The notes: generated by a model from the letters alone, not told the origin. A DNA stretch of 64,000 nucleotides from Gordionus sp. m RMFG-2023 (GCF_954871325.1 NC_088776.1:5525985-5589984), one strand, 5' to 3'; counted from the stretch's first letter, positions 1-13,079 are shown. Translations and numbers: made by a program.

Positions 1-1891
1 AATCTTTGAGGAATATTTAAATAGAAAACCCAAATTTTTGGAAGAAGACATTGTTACAAAGTCTACTGTCAGTATTGTAAAGAAGGATGAAAATAATTGA
101 AAAAATTTGCTTTAAAAAAAGCATTCATATTCAAATGGCTGGGGAGAATTTGATGAATGCTTTAGTTGAGCTTGTTACAATAAATGGAGGCCTTTCAATA
201 TTATTGAGGATTCTGGTTTTGATCCTATTAGTAAGGCAATTGGAACATCAATTAACCGTTTTAAAATTAAGGACTTAGTGGTTACTGAATCGAAAAAAAT
301 ACAAGCAAAAATAATAAAAGAAACAAAAAACAAATTAGTTTCATTAAAAATTGATTCCGCCCAAAGATTAGGGAGAAATATTCTAGGAATAAATATACAG
401 TATATAAAAGGAAATAATATAATATTAAGAAATTTAGCTATGAAGGAGATTAAAGAGAGTTCAACTTCTGAAAATATAAAAAGAATGATATTAGAAACAT
501 TAAATAAATTTCATATTCCTATAAGAAACGTTTATTCAATTACTACGGATAATGGTGCCAATCTAGTAAAATCAATCAAATTATTAAATGAATGTTCACT
601 GGAAGAAATATGAGTAAATAAGTGAAATTGATTTGCAGGAAATAACAAAAGATTTCTCCACAAAAATATACTGTATCAGATGTGCAGCCCATACTTTACA
701 ATTGGCTATTAATGATTCCCTAAAAAATAGTAACTTTAAAACTATAATTGATAAAGCAAGGGATGTTGTAAAATATTTAAGAACTCCCACAATTGTTAGA
801 ATATTAAATTCCATGAAAAGGCAAATGACAATTTTAGATTGCACAACACGTTGGTCCTCTATATGTATGATGCTAGAGCGATTATTAAGTTTGAAAGATT
901 TCTGTAATAATTTTATCATAGGAGCATGTAAAATAATTTTGTAAGATGATTGGAATCAAGTAAAAGAGCTTACTAGTGTGCTGGTTCCTTTAAAAATAAC
1001 AACATTAAGATTGCAAGCAGAACAATTATGTTTATCGGATTTTTATGGCATATGGTTAAGATGTCGATTAGAGTTAGGGAGATTAACAAGTTCTTTTTCT
1101 AATGAAGTATTAGAAATATGAAAATAAGAGAGCAACTATATTTACAAAATAGTGTTGTATATGCTTCGATATATTTAGACCCGCGATATCAGGTTTTATT
1201 AAGTAGTGAGCAAAAACAAATGGCTATAGACCATCTTGAAGATTTATGGAATACCCAAAACTCTATTATTTACAATATATTGGAGGCTACAACAATATCT
1301 ACTAATTGTAGCGATAACAATGATAATGATAACGATATTGATGATCTGGAAAATTTACTATTAGATAGAGGAAAAAAATTAAATTATCATAGAAAGGAGC
1401 AAAAATATCTATTGTATCTTTAATAGAAAAGTTCTCGGAAGTTAAGAGAATAAATAGAGATGCAAACATTTTAAAATTCTGGTAGGAAAATTCTTCAATA
1501 TATCCAGAATTATATACCTTGTCTAGAATCGTCATGGCTGTACCGGTGACACAAGTACAAAAATTTATGTATTTTAAAAATGACTATCTATTTTAGGTAA
1601 GCGTAGAACGTGGATTTTCATCGTTGAAATATTTTGTCTAATTTACGTGGAAATCTGAAGGATGATATTTTAGAAGATATCATGATTGTGCGATTGAATA
1701 AAATATTTAAAATATAAATTATCTCATTTCGAATTATAAATGTGTATATATTGAAGTATAATAAAAAATGAATGAAAAAAAGTCTTATTTTGAGTCATTA
1801 TTTTTATGTTCCCTCTGAACCCGGACCCTGGACCCGGGTCCTTTTTAAATTTATTACCGGACCCTTTTTTTGTCGAAGGGTTCACATCCCT
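1..1891 (+). mobile_element. Decayed hAT DNA transposon, 3' part to its terminus
   Basis: The plus strand encodes broken pieces of a hAT transposase. A catalytic-core piece (278-613) ends in YSITTDNGANLVKS. A second piece (633-944) has the hAT pattern CAAHTLQLAI and TTRWSSICMMLERL. A third (1118-1423) has the segment YASIYLDPRYQVLLS. Near 1640-1715 the C-terminal dimerisation region LRGNLKDDILEDIMIVRLNK can be read in another frame. Several frame changes and stops show that it is inactive. The 3' end appears to be the G+C-rich tract ending at about 1891, whose reverse complement starts CAGGGATGTGAACC; CAGGG starts are usual for hAT inverted repeats. The 5' end lies outside the window. Confidence 0.8.
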
Positions 1892-2079
1892 GGTGGAGAT
1901 ATCGTACTTCGCCTGTCTGAAATAATACCATCAAATAAAAACCATAATATATATGGATAATTTTTTCTCCTCATAACAATTATTTATGATTCTTAAAAAA
2001 AGGGATATTTGGTGTCCGGAACGGTAAGGTCTAATCGATCATCAGGATGCGCACTTAAAAACGATAAGGCTCTAAAAAG

Positions 2080-2909
2080 GAAGGAAGAGGCGCTGTAGAT
2101 AATAAAAGTGAAAAAAACGGTATTTTTATCTGCAAATGGCAGGACAACAAAGCTGTTATTACAATATCTAATTTTATAGGTGTTTTACCTACAACCAAAA
2201 TTAAACGATGGTCTGTATCGGACAAAACCTATATAAATGTAGAAATGCCCGCTATAATTAAAAACTATAATGAGGGAATGGGTGGAGTAGATCTTCACGA
2301 TATGCTGGTGGAGTTATATAGGACATATATTAAATGGAAAAGATATTATATGCGAATAAATTTCCATTTATTGGATTCTTGTGTAATAAATGCATGGCTC
2401 CTTTGTAGACGCCATATGAAAGCAAATAATATCAAATGGTATTTAAATCTCAAATAGCAAAAGGGCTGATGCTAGCAGGAAAGGATAATAACAAGAAGAC
2501 TGGAAGACCTTCCAGTATAGTTGTAAAGAGAAGAAAAGCCATAAATATTGTCCCCATATCGGATATAAAATATGACCAAGTAGGTCATTTCCCAAAGCCC
2601 GTAACAATTAAACAAAGGTGCAAGTATTGCGTAGATGCATATTCAAGAATTATGTGTCAAAAGTGTAATATTTATTTATGTTTAAATAATAAACGAAATT
2701 GTTATTTGTCATTTCATATGAATTAAAATATCTTTTTAAATGAACCTGCATTTTGCCCATTGTTGACATTTGGAATCATTGAATATTTTTTGATAGAAAT
2801 ACTCGAAATAAGTTTTTTTTGATAAAATTGTGTTATATCTGTCTATAATAAGTATCTCTTAAAAAAAATTTTTTTCCATCGATGGAAAAAAAAGTCGGAC
2901 GCGAAAGGG
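2080..2909 (+). mobile_element. piggyBac transposon, 3' half, broken
   Basis: Two overlapping open frames (2245-2457 and 2436-2726) encode the C-terminal half of a piggyBac transposase, separated by a frameshift near 2450. The first carries the family signature YNEGMGGVDLHDML, with the last catalytic aspartate region, followed by KWKRYYMRINFHLLDSCVIN. The second carries the Cys-rich terminal domain (RCKYC, RIMCQKCNIYLC, NKRNC, FH). An upstream stretch at 2110-2240 reads like the preceding transposase segment in pieces. The element ends at 2909 with a tip whose reverse complement is CCCTTTCGCGTCCG, directly abutting TTAA at 2910-2913, the target site of piggyBac. The 5' end is missing. Confidence 0.85.
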
Positions 2910-2913
2910 TTAA

Positions 2914-3345
2914 ATAAAACATAAGTGTAGATTTACCCTATAAAAGTGACATTTGTATAACAATTATTATAAATATTTTTGAATTTTTATGACATAAATG
3001 GGCTAAAATAAGTATTGTTAACATGTATAAATAAAACTTCAGTCAAGATGTACCCTAGATAAGTGACAATTATCATAATCGTTATTTTAAAAGTTTTTTG
3101 AATTTTTTTGACGCACTAAAATAAATATTGCTAACATGTTTAGATAAATCTTCAGTCAAGATGTACCCTAATAAGTGATAATTGCCATAATCATTAATTT
3201 TACAGTTTTTTGAATTTTTTTGACACAAATTGTAAACATGTTATATTATTTAATGAAGATATACCAAAGAAAAGTGACAATTGTCATAATCATTATTTAA
3301 TTTTCCAATATTTTTTTGACATTCAAATAAAGTATTTTGTTTAAA
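2914..3345. repeat. About 110-bp tandem repeat, four degenerate units
   Basis: Four successive units share the pattern tcagtcaagatgtaccct, aagtgacaattgtcataatc and ttttttgaatttttttgac, with starts near 2920, 3030, 3140 and 3240. They immediately follow the piggyBac end. A single inverted copy of the aagtgacaattntcataatcg segment lies at about 3780-3815. Confidence 0.7.
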
Positions 3346-4480
3346 TTTTATTAATATAATTCAGAAAAGTGCCTATTATAACAATCTTGGCTCTTTAACT
3401 TCTTATATTTATTTGAGAAATGTGTTGGTATCATTTGTCGAAACAAAAAATCAAATGAAAATTTTCATGCTCACAATCGTTGTCCCTTTTATCCTGCTTA
3501 AAATTTGATAAAAATATCAAAGTGATTATTAAAGAGGGTTGTAACTCGTGTTAAATTCTAAAATTTTAAGATATGGATTTACAATCTTATTCCTTTAATT
3601 AATAAATTTTAATTCTACATCTATTAAAATGTATAACCTTGCATTTACACTTAGCAAATATTTTTGTATACTCATGGTAAAATCGTGCTGAGTCTGAATT
3701 GCAGGTAAGATTTTTATGAAAAGAACTTAAAAACCAATATTATTTATCAATATGATACAATCAACAAACTTTAAAAATAACGATTATGAAAATTGTCACT
3801 TTTCTTTAGTGCAATAGCATCGAAAATATTTTAGCTAGACTGCCTTCGTTTATTGCATATTTAATAGCTAAGAATAAGGAAGATAATGTTTACAAAAATA
3901 AAATTAAAAAAATAAATTATCCATTGGGGATCACGTACTGATCCCAATAAATAAAAATGATAAAATCTATGCCCTAAAAATATTGAAACCGAAATTATCC
4001 AAATGGAGGGCGAGAAACTATGGGTTGGAACTAATTTGGAAAAAATTGATTCCCCATTTTTAAAAACGAACATTCCTGAATCAAATGGCATGCCGTAGTT
4101 CATTATTAAGTAGCAAACCATGATTACTTGAAGGAATGGCTTCAAGAAATTTATAACGGTCTCTATCAACACGAAAGGTGAAGGGAATGTTCTAAGAAAT
4201 GTAATAGAGTGGCCAACCAAGGATAATTCCCAATCTCTCTGTCCAAAGATCGATGGTCTGAAAGAGTAGATGATCTGGCTGAGTAGTTAATTTGCTGATA
4301 ATTGAGCCATATGATAAACGCGGAAATATGAAGACACTGACGGAAGTATAGGGAAGGTGATCATATTCCTATTCCACCACCCATGGTAGGTGATGTGGCC
4401 TGCAGTCATGATTTTACCTTAGACAAAGAATAGCAATTAATATAATTAGATCTAACTACATCAGTTTCTTCTCTGTTGAT
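3346..4480. other. No recognisable gene
   Basis: AT-rich sequence between the tandem repeat and the gypsy fossil. A plus-strand stretch at about 3918-4070 is open (contains GDHVLIPINKNDKIYALKIL), and a 119-codon minus-strand frame overlaps it at 3861-4220. I recognise neither and see no convincing splice context. An inverted unit of the upstream tandem repeat lies at 3780-3815. Confidence 0.5.
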
Positions 4481-5640
4481 GGATAAAAAATAATTAAATA
4501 TTAATCACAATCTTACTATAAACTATTTGAATTTTTTATACTGTTAACCTGCTAATAATGCCCATGATGTTATTGGTATATCTTTTCTTGGGTAAAATGA
4601 ACTCATTAATAGCTTGTGGTCTGTTTGTAATGCGAACTTTTCTCCATATATAAATTCTTTGAATTTTGTAACCCCAAATATGATGGAAATTTTTCTCGGC
4701 TGCATTTAGAGTTCTTGAGGCAAATGCAATTGGTCTCTCCTTATTCCCTTCTATATGTAATATTTCTGCCCCAATTCCTATGGCTGAACGCATCTATTGC
4801 TAATATAATGGGTAATTTCGGATCATAATGTTGTATACTACTTATTTTTTGCTTTATTTTTTATACGCGTCTTTGCATTCATTTGTTCATCTCCAAACTA
4901 CTGCATTTTCTAATAATTTGTATAATGGTTTGGCTTTGTCTGCAAAATTTGAAATCGATTTTGAATAGTATGTTGCTGATCCTATAAATGACTGTAATTG
5001 TTTTAAGTTTGTTGGTTCGTGCTTTTTTTACAGCCTCTATATTTTTTTCGGTAGTTGTAATCCCGTTTTTTGAGATATTGTATTCTTAGTACTAGACTTT
5101 TTGTTTAAAAAATTTACATTTTTCTATCCTAAGCTTGATTCCATTTTTATCGAGACATTTTAGTATCTTTTTTAAAATTTGTTTCGTATTTCTCTATATT
5201 TTATAATATCATCTAAATAACATGCTACTCCTTCAAAATTTTTTAATAAAATCTCGATAGCTCGTTAAAATATTGGTGGAGAAGACCATATACCAAAAGT
5301 TAGTCTTGTATATTTAAATAACTATGCGTATTGATTACAAGTTATATTTGAGACTCTTCCCGCACTTTTATTTGAAAATAAGCATCTGAGAAATCCAATA
5401 TTAAAAATTCCTCTCCTTCTCCCAAACTTGCTAATAAATCTTGGATTTTTGGTATTGGGTATCTATCATTATTAATATTTTGATTTATAGTTCTTTTAAT
5501 TTATAAGGTTTTATCTTTCTTTTGAACAATTACTATGGGTGATGCATAAAGTGTATGATTAATTTTTTTTTTATCCGTCTAAATCTTCTCCAACTTTTTC
5601 TTTTAGTGTTTGGTACGGGACGTGATTTACAGAAATTTAA
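4480..5640 (-). mobile_element. Ty3/gypsy LTR retroelement fossil, pol part
   Basis: Minus-strand remnants resemble the Ty3/gypsy reverse transcriptase followed by RNase H; the RNase H part includes PIAFASRTLNAAEKNFHH. The copy is old, heavily broken and lacks recognisable LTRs here. Confidence 0.75.
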
Positions 5641-5689
5641 TTTCTCGTTTTATATATATATTTATGCCTTAATCTTTCAAACAGCCCAA

Positions 5690-8308
5690 TTCTAAAAAGA
5701 TTTTGGCATTTTTGGGTAAAATTTAATAAAACATCTCTCTTATCTAAAACAAAATCAAACTCTGAACCATTCCCAAACTCTTATTTGCATGGGCTTTGAG
5801 CAAATCCCGCCTATTTCCCTATTTTATTTTGCTTTTTAAAAATTATAATTTCTTCAAATCATCTCCGTTAAAGTCTGATGATCAATTGTAAGCACTAATT
5901 CTTAAATATATGTCAATGTTGTGTTTTACTAATACATATGTGCGCTTTAACCAGTATAAAAGAAAAAATTACTAGCAGCAAAATTTTGGACATCCTTATT
6001 AAAAAAAAGTCCAAATCTAATCGATGTTTAAGTTGTATCCTTGTTCGACTTGTTATTAAACAGCTGGCTGTTTAGCTGACTATTGTGTCGACTTAACAGC
6101 CTTCAATAAAAATTGTATATAGAATAGTAAATATTTTATTTATATGTTTAAAATATATTTTAGATGAGCAAACATGCAAATATACCACAGAATAATAGCT
6201 AGGTCTTTCTTGATTGCATATTTTATAGATTTATGTTGCATAAATGGTGCAATCATATTTAGAATTTAATTAAAGTTGAAATATTCATCCTCATGTTCAT
6301 AGAATTTTACGTCATCAAATCAATATGTCTCGTTTATTTTAGATCCTTATTTTGAGTCTGCATATGCTAGTAGATCATAGATCTATAGCAATAACGATTC
6401 CATGAAAATTATTTATTGTATTTTAAGTTAAAAAAAAAATGCGTCACTGAGAGTAAAATTAGAGAAATTGAGAGTACTTGAAAAACAAAAAATATTTTAT
6501 ATTACAAGCAGACGATATAATTACATAAAGTGAGCAGACGATGTAATGACATATAGTGATCAGACGATAACATTTATACTGTGAGAAATATATAATTTTT
6601 TCAATATTTAGCAACGATTGATTTTTATTTGTTATCTTTTAACCTTTTGAGCCAGACCGATCTATGGCCATAAAATTTACAATAAAATAATTCAACAACA
6701 AAATAAGGGTTAGCTTAGCTTGTCACATTAATAAAGCGTCTTTGTGACTTTTTCCAACCAATAGAGCATCTATATTTATATATTATTATCAAGTAGTTTT
6801 AATTTTATTTACGTTTGCATTTAGGGCCACCATGTTTCCCCGGTCTCCCCTAGATATATTTTGAAAATTGATTCATACATATTTTATTATAAGAATAATA
6901 AATATTCTCTAAAAAAAAATTATATTTCATAATGTCTTCATTAAACAAATTTTTAAGTATCATATAGACAGTCTACAATTGCACTGTAAAAAAAAATTCA
7001 TCATATTATTCAAAATTTACAAAAAAATGTAAAAAAACAATATTTTTAAATAAAATTTTTGCACATTTGAATAATTGGTAATTGTGCACTATATGTGCCA
7101 ATTATATTAATTTTTCTTATTACGATTTTTAAGAAACTAGTTTCTCACAGCCTTAAATTCATCTATGAACGCCGTGATGAGGCAAAGGTAGTTATAGCAA
7201 TTCACAGGTTTAGTTACATAAGCTTCCTGAGTATTCATCCTAGAAGATTTTAAAAATTAATTTTGAATTACCCAAAATGATTAGTTTTTAAAATTACAAC
7301 CTTTATATACTCGCCACGATCATTTAAATTTAATATCTAGTTTATCAGTGACTACCTTATTATAATAAATTATGATGATCACTTATAAGTTGGTGATTAT
7401 GAGGTGATAATTCTTAGTTGGTCAGAAAGGGCGCATTATAATAAATTGGGGAAAAATAAAATTCTTCTTTTTAATAAATAAAACTTCTAAAAAGTATCAC
7501 ATTATATTTACTAAATTGTGTGAAAAAATAACTTAAATACTCCAGTGGGGTTTAAAAAACCCCAATTTCAAATGAATATATCTCTATTTCTATTCCTATT
7601 TATCATTTTAATTTGATATTTTGGTATAAGATTGAACTAACCTTAAATTTTATAAAATATTTATTTAAATTTAATTGCTTAGGTATAAAATGTTGAAGAT
7701 AATTATTACTCTTGCCAAAAGCTAAAAATAATTTACCATTATTTATTAATAACAAAATAATTGTTAGGAATTAAAGAAACCTTAGACATTTCATCAAATA
7801 TTATTATTCATAAAAATAAAATAAAATTTTTTTAAAAAAAAAAGAAATCCCTATCTTAATTAGGGTTTTAAAAAAAAGTTACGAATTTACTCTAGAAGGA
7901 TTACACAGCATAGACCCCATCCAGTCACAAAATGTTTTTATCTTATAAACTACACAGACCAAAATAAATAAAATTTAGAGATATACCAAGAAATATTTAA
8001 AGAAGCTACTGAAAATTTAGATCATAATAATTAACCATTTTTATGTGTTATAACAATTCTAGCATGCCAGGAGTGCTATAAATTATAACTAAATTCTATT
8101 ACACATTATTTATCATATAGTGAGCCATAGCTTCTCCCACTCCCCCCCCCCACCTTTAATTATAAATTTATTTAAATGAGGTGGTCAATAAAGAAGTTAT
8201 TTACAATTTTATTAAAAAAGAATATACAAGTGATCACCATAAGTCTCTTATCATTTTTAAGGGTTTTGTTTATAAAGAAATTTTCCATATATTTAATAAG
8301 ATGAGCCC
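5690..8308. repeat. Duplicated block, copy 1 (first part)
   Basis: Long non-coding, AT-rich sequence repeated in order downstream. Its first part (5690-7130) matches about 25125-26600, including the shared stretches gattttggcatttttgggta and gcgctttaaccagtataaaa. Its second part (about 7570-8308) matches about 26610-27250, 28430-28765 and 35580-36085. A ~400-bp stretch at about 7150-7565 has no counterpart in the second copy. I see no coding potential. The block resumes after the transposon at 8309-9177. Confidence 0.75.
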
Positions 8309-9177
8309 AGGTCCGTGAAGTTGGCCCCACATTTTTTTATTTTCAATGGTTTATCAGTTGTACTGATTTGTACCCGATTTGTACCGTTTTCAGTTCGATT
8401 TGTACCATCACCGTTTTTAAGATATTCAAAGAACAAAATGGGGGGCCAACTTCACGACAGCCCCCCCCCCAACTTTTGAACTTACAAATAAAAAGTGCAT
8501 AGGTCGATAGAGAATAATTTGTACCGATTTGTACCGTTTTCAGTGCGATTTGTACCATCACCGTTTTCCAGCCATTGACCGTTAAAAATATGGCGCCATA
8601 AATAAAAAACACTCAAAATTTATTTATTTTAAAATTTTTTAACGTACAACGATAGAGAATTTTTTTCTCTTCCTAATTATGACTCAAATTAAGCTTTATC
8701 TTCATTATTTATTTCGGAAATCAAATTTTAAACCTTATATTATAGCGTGAAGTTAGCCCCCCTCCCCCCGATATTCAAAATTTGAGATTTTTTAAATTTT
8801 TAAAAGGGATTGATTTGTACCCGATTTTTACCGTTTCAAACTGATTTGTACTATTACCGTTTTCCAGCTATTGGCCGTTAAAAATATGACGCCAAAAATA
8901 AAAAACACTCAAAAAATTTTTTTTTAATTTCTTAACGTACAACGATAGAGAATTTTTTTTTCTTCCTAATGATGCCTCAAATTATGCTTTATCTTTATTA
9001 TTTATTTTGGAAATCAAATTTGAGTGTTTTTTATTTTTGGCGCCATATTTTTAACGGTCAATATCTGGAAAACGGTGATAGTACAAATCGAACTGAAAAC
9101 GGTACAAATCGGGTACAAATCAGTCCAACTGATAAACCATTGAAAATCAAAAAGTGTGGGGCCAACTTCACGGACCT
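8309..9177. mobile_element. Non-autonomous DNA transposon with long inverted ends and target duplication
   Basis: The left end AGGTCCGTGAAGTTGGCCCC and the reverse complement of the right end match for well over 100 bp. The direct repeat gatgagccc flanks the element at 8300-8308 and 9178-9186 (8 or 9 bp depending on where the tip is drawn). The other block copies read straight through this point (aagatgagccc then nnatagtaa), so they serve as empty sites. The interior holds a partial tandem duplication (about 8520-8710 and 8810-9010) rich in gatttgtaccgttttcagt. Open frames inside are by-products; there is no transposase. Target length and tip suggest a hAT-like or related superfamily. Confidence 0.85.
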
Positions 9178-9591
9178 GATGAGCCCCTATAGTAAGAAAA
9201 TTATAATTATCATCAGGGATTGTTCATTATAAGGAGGTGGTCATTAAAAAGTGGTCATTTTAATCCTGATCATTTTGAGTTAAGTTAAGAGGAAAAAATT
9301 AGCAAAAGAAATTTTTATTATTCCTATATTTATTTTCTCCCCTTTACTAGCCCCCTCCTCTTTTTGTTAAAAATAATTTATAAATAAATGTGCGTTTATA
9401 TTATATTATCCAATGAGTATCAACGCGTTAAGGACTGTTTATAAAAAACAATTCGATAGAAGTATACTTACAATAATTTTTTTTCTCTATTCAACATTTA
9501 CATAATAATTTTTTTAAGGTATAAATTTTTTTTTTTTAATTTTCAGGGCTCTTTTCAAATTCTCATCTCCCTCTATGACATGGTTCCCGTT
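9178..9591. repeat. Duplicated block, copy 1 (second part)
   Basis: Continuation of the block after the transposon: aaggattgttcattataaggaggtggtcattaa, pyrimidine-rich tracts and tatcaacgcgtt recur at about 27290-27660, 28795-29200 and 36115-36480, and (its last part) at 17900-18250. It is cut by the LINE at 9605. Confidence 0.75.
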
Positions 9592-9604
9592 CTACGTGAT
9601 AGAG

Positions 9605-12600
9605 CGCATACGCCCTCTCAGCGTTGTAGATGCAACAGAGCTACGCTAGGTTTTCCTCATTTCCATCTAATGGATTTATATTAAATTTAGGGAGAAAAGA
9701 TGAGAAGCCATTAACACGTTTGCGGGCAAGTCGTACGTACTTGTACGCACAATAGTCCGAGAACTAGTTTAAACTTCTCTGTGGGCTGGTTCAGATAGGA
9801 AGGACCAGAAAGACAGCCCACATCCATACCTACAACCCTATTGTATTTAAAGTAAAAGGCAGGGGAAAGGCTTTCTAGAAATTAACATTTAAAGAGTCTG
9901 AGTACAAAAATATTATAAATAAATAAGAAATGCCTGTATTCTTGTTGGAGGTATTTGAGTAGTTGAAGGGGGAAGGATTAGAGTGGCAAAAGAAGGTTTA
10001 TTATTTCGGATAATTAGACTTAACCTTAAGGAGTTTGTTTATGGATTTTTTATTGTTATTTAGCTTGATGAAGTTTCCAATTAGGTCTGTCATATCTTTT
10101 AGAACTCGGTGAAACCAGGGTATTTTATATTTACTGTATGATTTCCCTTTGCATGTGAAGAGCCATGCTAGAGCATCATGAGCTAAGTTGAAGTTGGAAT
10201 GTCTCACTCTCAGTATATGGGCTAGGAATTGAATGCCTTTTTTCTTTAGAAGAATGTGAATAGGGGTGTGCCTTGATTTCTCCCATAATTTATCATTAGA
10301 TATTACTCTGGGGTAGAAAACACCATTTATAATTCTTAGGCATTTGTTAATGAATGTTTGACATCTCCTATTATCAACTTTAGTGGTTTCCCACATTTCA
10401 CAACCGTATAGCAAGATGGGGATTACAGTAGAATTGAAGATCCGTAATCTTGTAAGGACCGGTATCTCCCTAGCCTTCCATAGCTTGAAGTATTTATAGA
10501 AAGCGGTTCTAGCTTTTTGTATTCTTAGCTTTAGTTCACCTTTACATCCTCCTCTATTATCCAAAGTGATTCCAAGATATTTTATTGTGACAACTTTAAT
10601 TATTCCGACCCAATTACAACATTCTCTATGGGAGGTGTGTCTGGCCAAGAGGATCATGGTCTACTCGAAATATATTTTCAGCCCAACTTTTAGATTTGTA
10701 GATTTAAGTAAGAGGATGAGGTTGTTAGTTTCTTCTAGGTCTTTAGTAATGATTACTACATCATCCGCATAAGATATGATCCTATTTCCCAGATGGTATC
10801 TATTATCCGGGAAGGAGTTGAGTTCCAGTAGGTTTGCGGCATCTAGGGTATCTTTTAGGATTTTATTAATTACTATATTGAAAAGGATAGGGGAGAGAAC
10901 ACAACCCTGTTTGACTCCTTTCTTTATCCTAAAAGGTGGAGAAGTTTTGTTGTTTATTCTGAATGAGGTGAGCAAATTATTGTAGTGATTCCTTAATATC
11001 TTGAGTATGTTATTTTCAATTCCAACTTCTAATAATATTTGTCAAAGAGCATTATGACTAACGTTATCAAACGCTCGTTTGAAATTAATAAAAGTAAAGA
11101 AAAATGGTAGTTTGTACCTGTGGCATTTTTTAATTATATTTTTAAGGGAGAGGAATGGTTCCATAATATTTTTACCTGGACGGTAGGCACAGATATATTT
11201 TGCAAAGAGATTTTGCGATGTTTGCAGAATACGGGTCTTGAGCATAAAATCTTGGACGCCGTTGAAGTAAGTGCAATAGCCCTGTAATCCCGAAAATTAG
11301 TAGGGTTCGAGATCTTTGGGAAGTTACAAAGAGTGGATAAATTCCAGTTCTTGGGAGTCGTTCCTGAAGACCATATTTTGTTGAAGATAACAAGCAGAAA
11401 GCGTGGTATGGTATCCGATGTTGCTTTCAGTTGTTCTCCTGTGATATTATCCGGACCAAGGGCTTTGTGATTCTTTAGTTTCTTCAAAGCAGCGGATATT
11501 TCGGTCAATGTAAATTGAGAGGTTGGGAGGCAGATGTTATTCAATCCTAACAGGTTTTCTGGATTCAAAGATCTTCATATATGTCCAAAGTGTCTTACTG
11601 GTCAAAAATGACTTTGTTGTTATCTAAGCGAATGGAAGGTAGTTTTTTGAAAATTTTCGATTTGCAGAAATATTTGAGTTTACTATAAGCATCAAAAGTC
11701 TATTGCTTCTCATGTTTACATCTATCTCATAACCTTTTCTCGCCGTAAAAGTTCTTCTGTCATTTCTTAAAGATCTTTGGATGATTTTCCAGAGTTCCCT
11801 GTCAAAATAGTTCCTTAAGAGAAGCTCTTCAATTTTAAGTAAAGTGGTCATAGATATCCATTCATTCCTTCCCAGAGAATTATTATTTATTAGAACCTTG
11901 CTCACTTCATGGATGTCTCCCTTAAACAGCATCCAGCATTCTTCAACTGTTTTGGATTGGGATATATACAAACCTTGCGACCTTTTCACATAATTTATGA
12001 TCCAACAAGTCTCTAATTTCAGGTATTAATAGGTTTTTGACATTTTGTGTTTTGGACATATTTGATGGTTGATTGGTGTAATTAGATCTAATATGAGTTC
12101 CCCATATATTTTTTATCAAGATTTTGGCTTTAATCATTCTTTGGTCGGAGTTTATATTCATAATTTCCATCACATCTTTGAACCAACCATGAACATTTGA
12201 TATGATAAAATCTATCTGCGATCTCTAGCCTCCTCTTTTAAAGGTGAAAGTATTCGTCTCTCTATGAGAGAAAAAGGTATTTTCAATTTTGAGATTTTTA
12301 CTAATGCATAATTCAAGTATTTTCCTGCTATCATCTCCATTTGGTTGAACGAGAGTTGCATTAGCAATTATGTCTCTTCTTTTATAAATTTCGTCTAAAC
12401 CAATCCTGGTGTTTAGGTCGCCCATCCAAATTTTATAATATCTCTTGGGTAAGGCATTAATTATATTTCCCAGAACATCTAAAAAGGGTAGTCTGTCTCT
12501 CCTATTTGGGGGTGCGTATAAATTTACTTGAATAGTTGGTCTAAAATTTGTGTTAACATATAATAAACCCTATATTTCAGAAATTGGTTATATTTTTTGT

Positions 12601-12991
12601 TAATCAGAAAGCCAACACCGGACCAACTATTTACATTAGTACCAGAGCAGTATAAGATGAAGTGGTTGAAGGTAACATTGGTGGTTCCCTGACTATGGGT
12701 TTCCTGTAAAGCAATAATGTCCATTATCTCATCTGTCATAAGTTTCAGTAGAATAGCGAGTTTATCTTGTAGATGACGGTTTATATTCAAGGAAGATATA
12801 AGTAATTCTCCTTTAAGTTTATGCATGTCTCTGTTAAATTGTATTGACTTGAGTTCAAGGAGATTCTCTGTTCCGACGTATTTGCTACCGAGTATATTAG
12901 GTAAGCAATGATAAAAATAATTATTACAATAAAATTTACGAATTAAAATTTTAGCGGAAAATATGAGGAAAAGTATGAAATTTAAATGATC
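9605..12991 (-). mobile_element. RTE-like non-LTR retrotransposon (LINE), near full length, broken
   Basis: Reading the minus strand from 12.9 kb downward: an apurinic endonuclease domain (LLISSLNINRHLQDKLAILL, DIIALQETHSQ, GVGFLINKK, then MGDLNTRIGLDEI at about 12425) and a reverse transcriptase. RT segments include KNHKALGPDNITGEQLKA (about 11460), the region FINFKRAFDNVSHNAL (11050-11090), VKQGCVLSPILFN and the catalytic ISYADDVVII (about 10770). A C-terminal segment (10001-10657) has YLGITLDN and LLYGCEMWETT, common in RTE-type elements. Length (about 3.39 kb) fits RTE. A direct repeat ggttcccgttcta at 9592-9604 and 12992-13004 is the probable target duplication. Several frameshifts and stops split it into at least seven frames, so it is inactive. 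Confidence 0.85.
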
Positions 12992-13079
12992 GGTTCCCGT
13001 TCTAAATCGCTGAAAGTAATAATCGCTAAAAATAATAAAAAATATAATACCACTAAAAAAATAATAATTAATGACAACA

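Noticed and set aside
2914-3345. CRISPR-like regular repeats
   Set aside because: Units are contiguous ~110-bp tandem copies without short constant repeats and variable spacers, and the genome is eukaryotic.
3861-4220. 119-codon minus-strand hydrophobic frame
   Set aside because: No recognisable family, no signal-peptide-like start with context, and the opposite strand is also partly open; probably chance in AT-rich DNA.
8343-9232. Frames on both strands within the transposon at 8309-9177
   Set aside because: They run through inverted repeat ends and a tandem duplication and read the same gatttgtacc motif; no transposase features.
10566-10985. Two plus-strand frames
   Set aside because: Antisense to the LINE reverse transcriptase, whose YADD motif lies on the minus strand.
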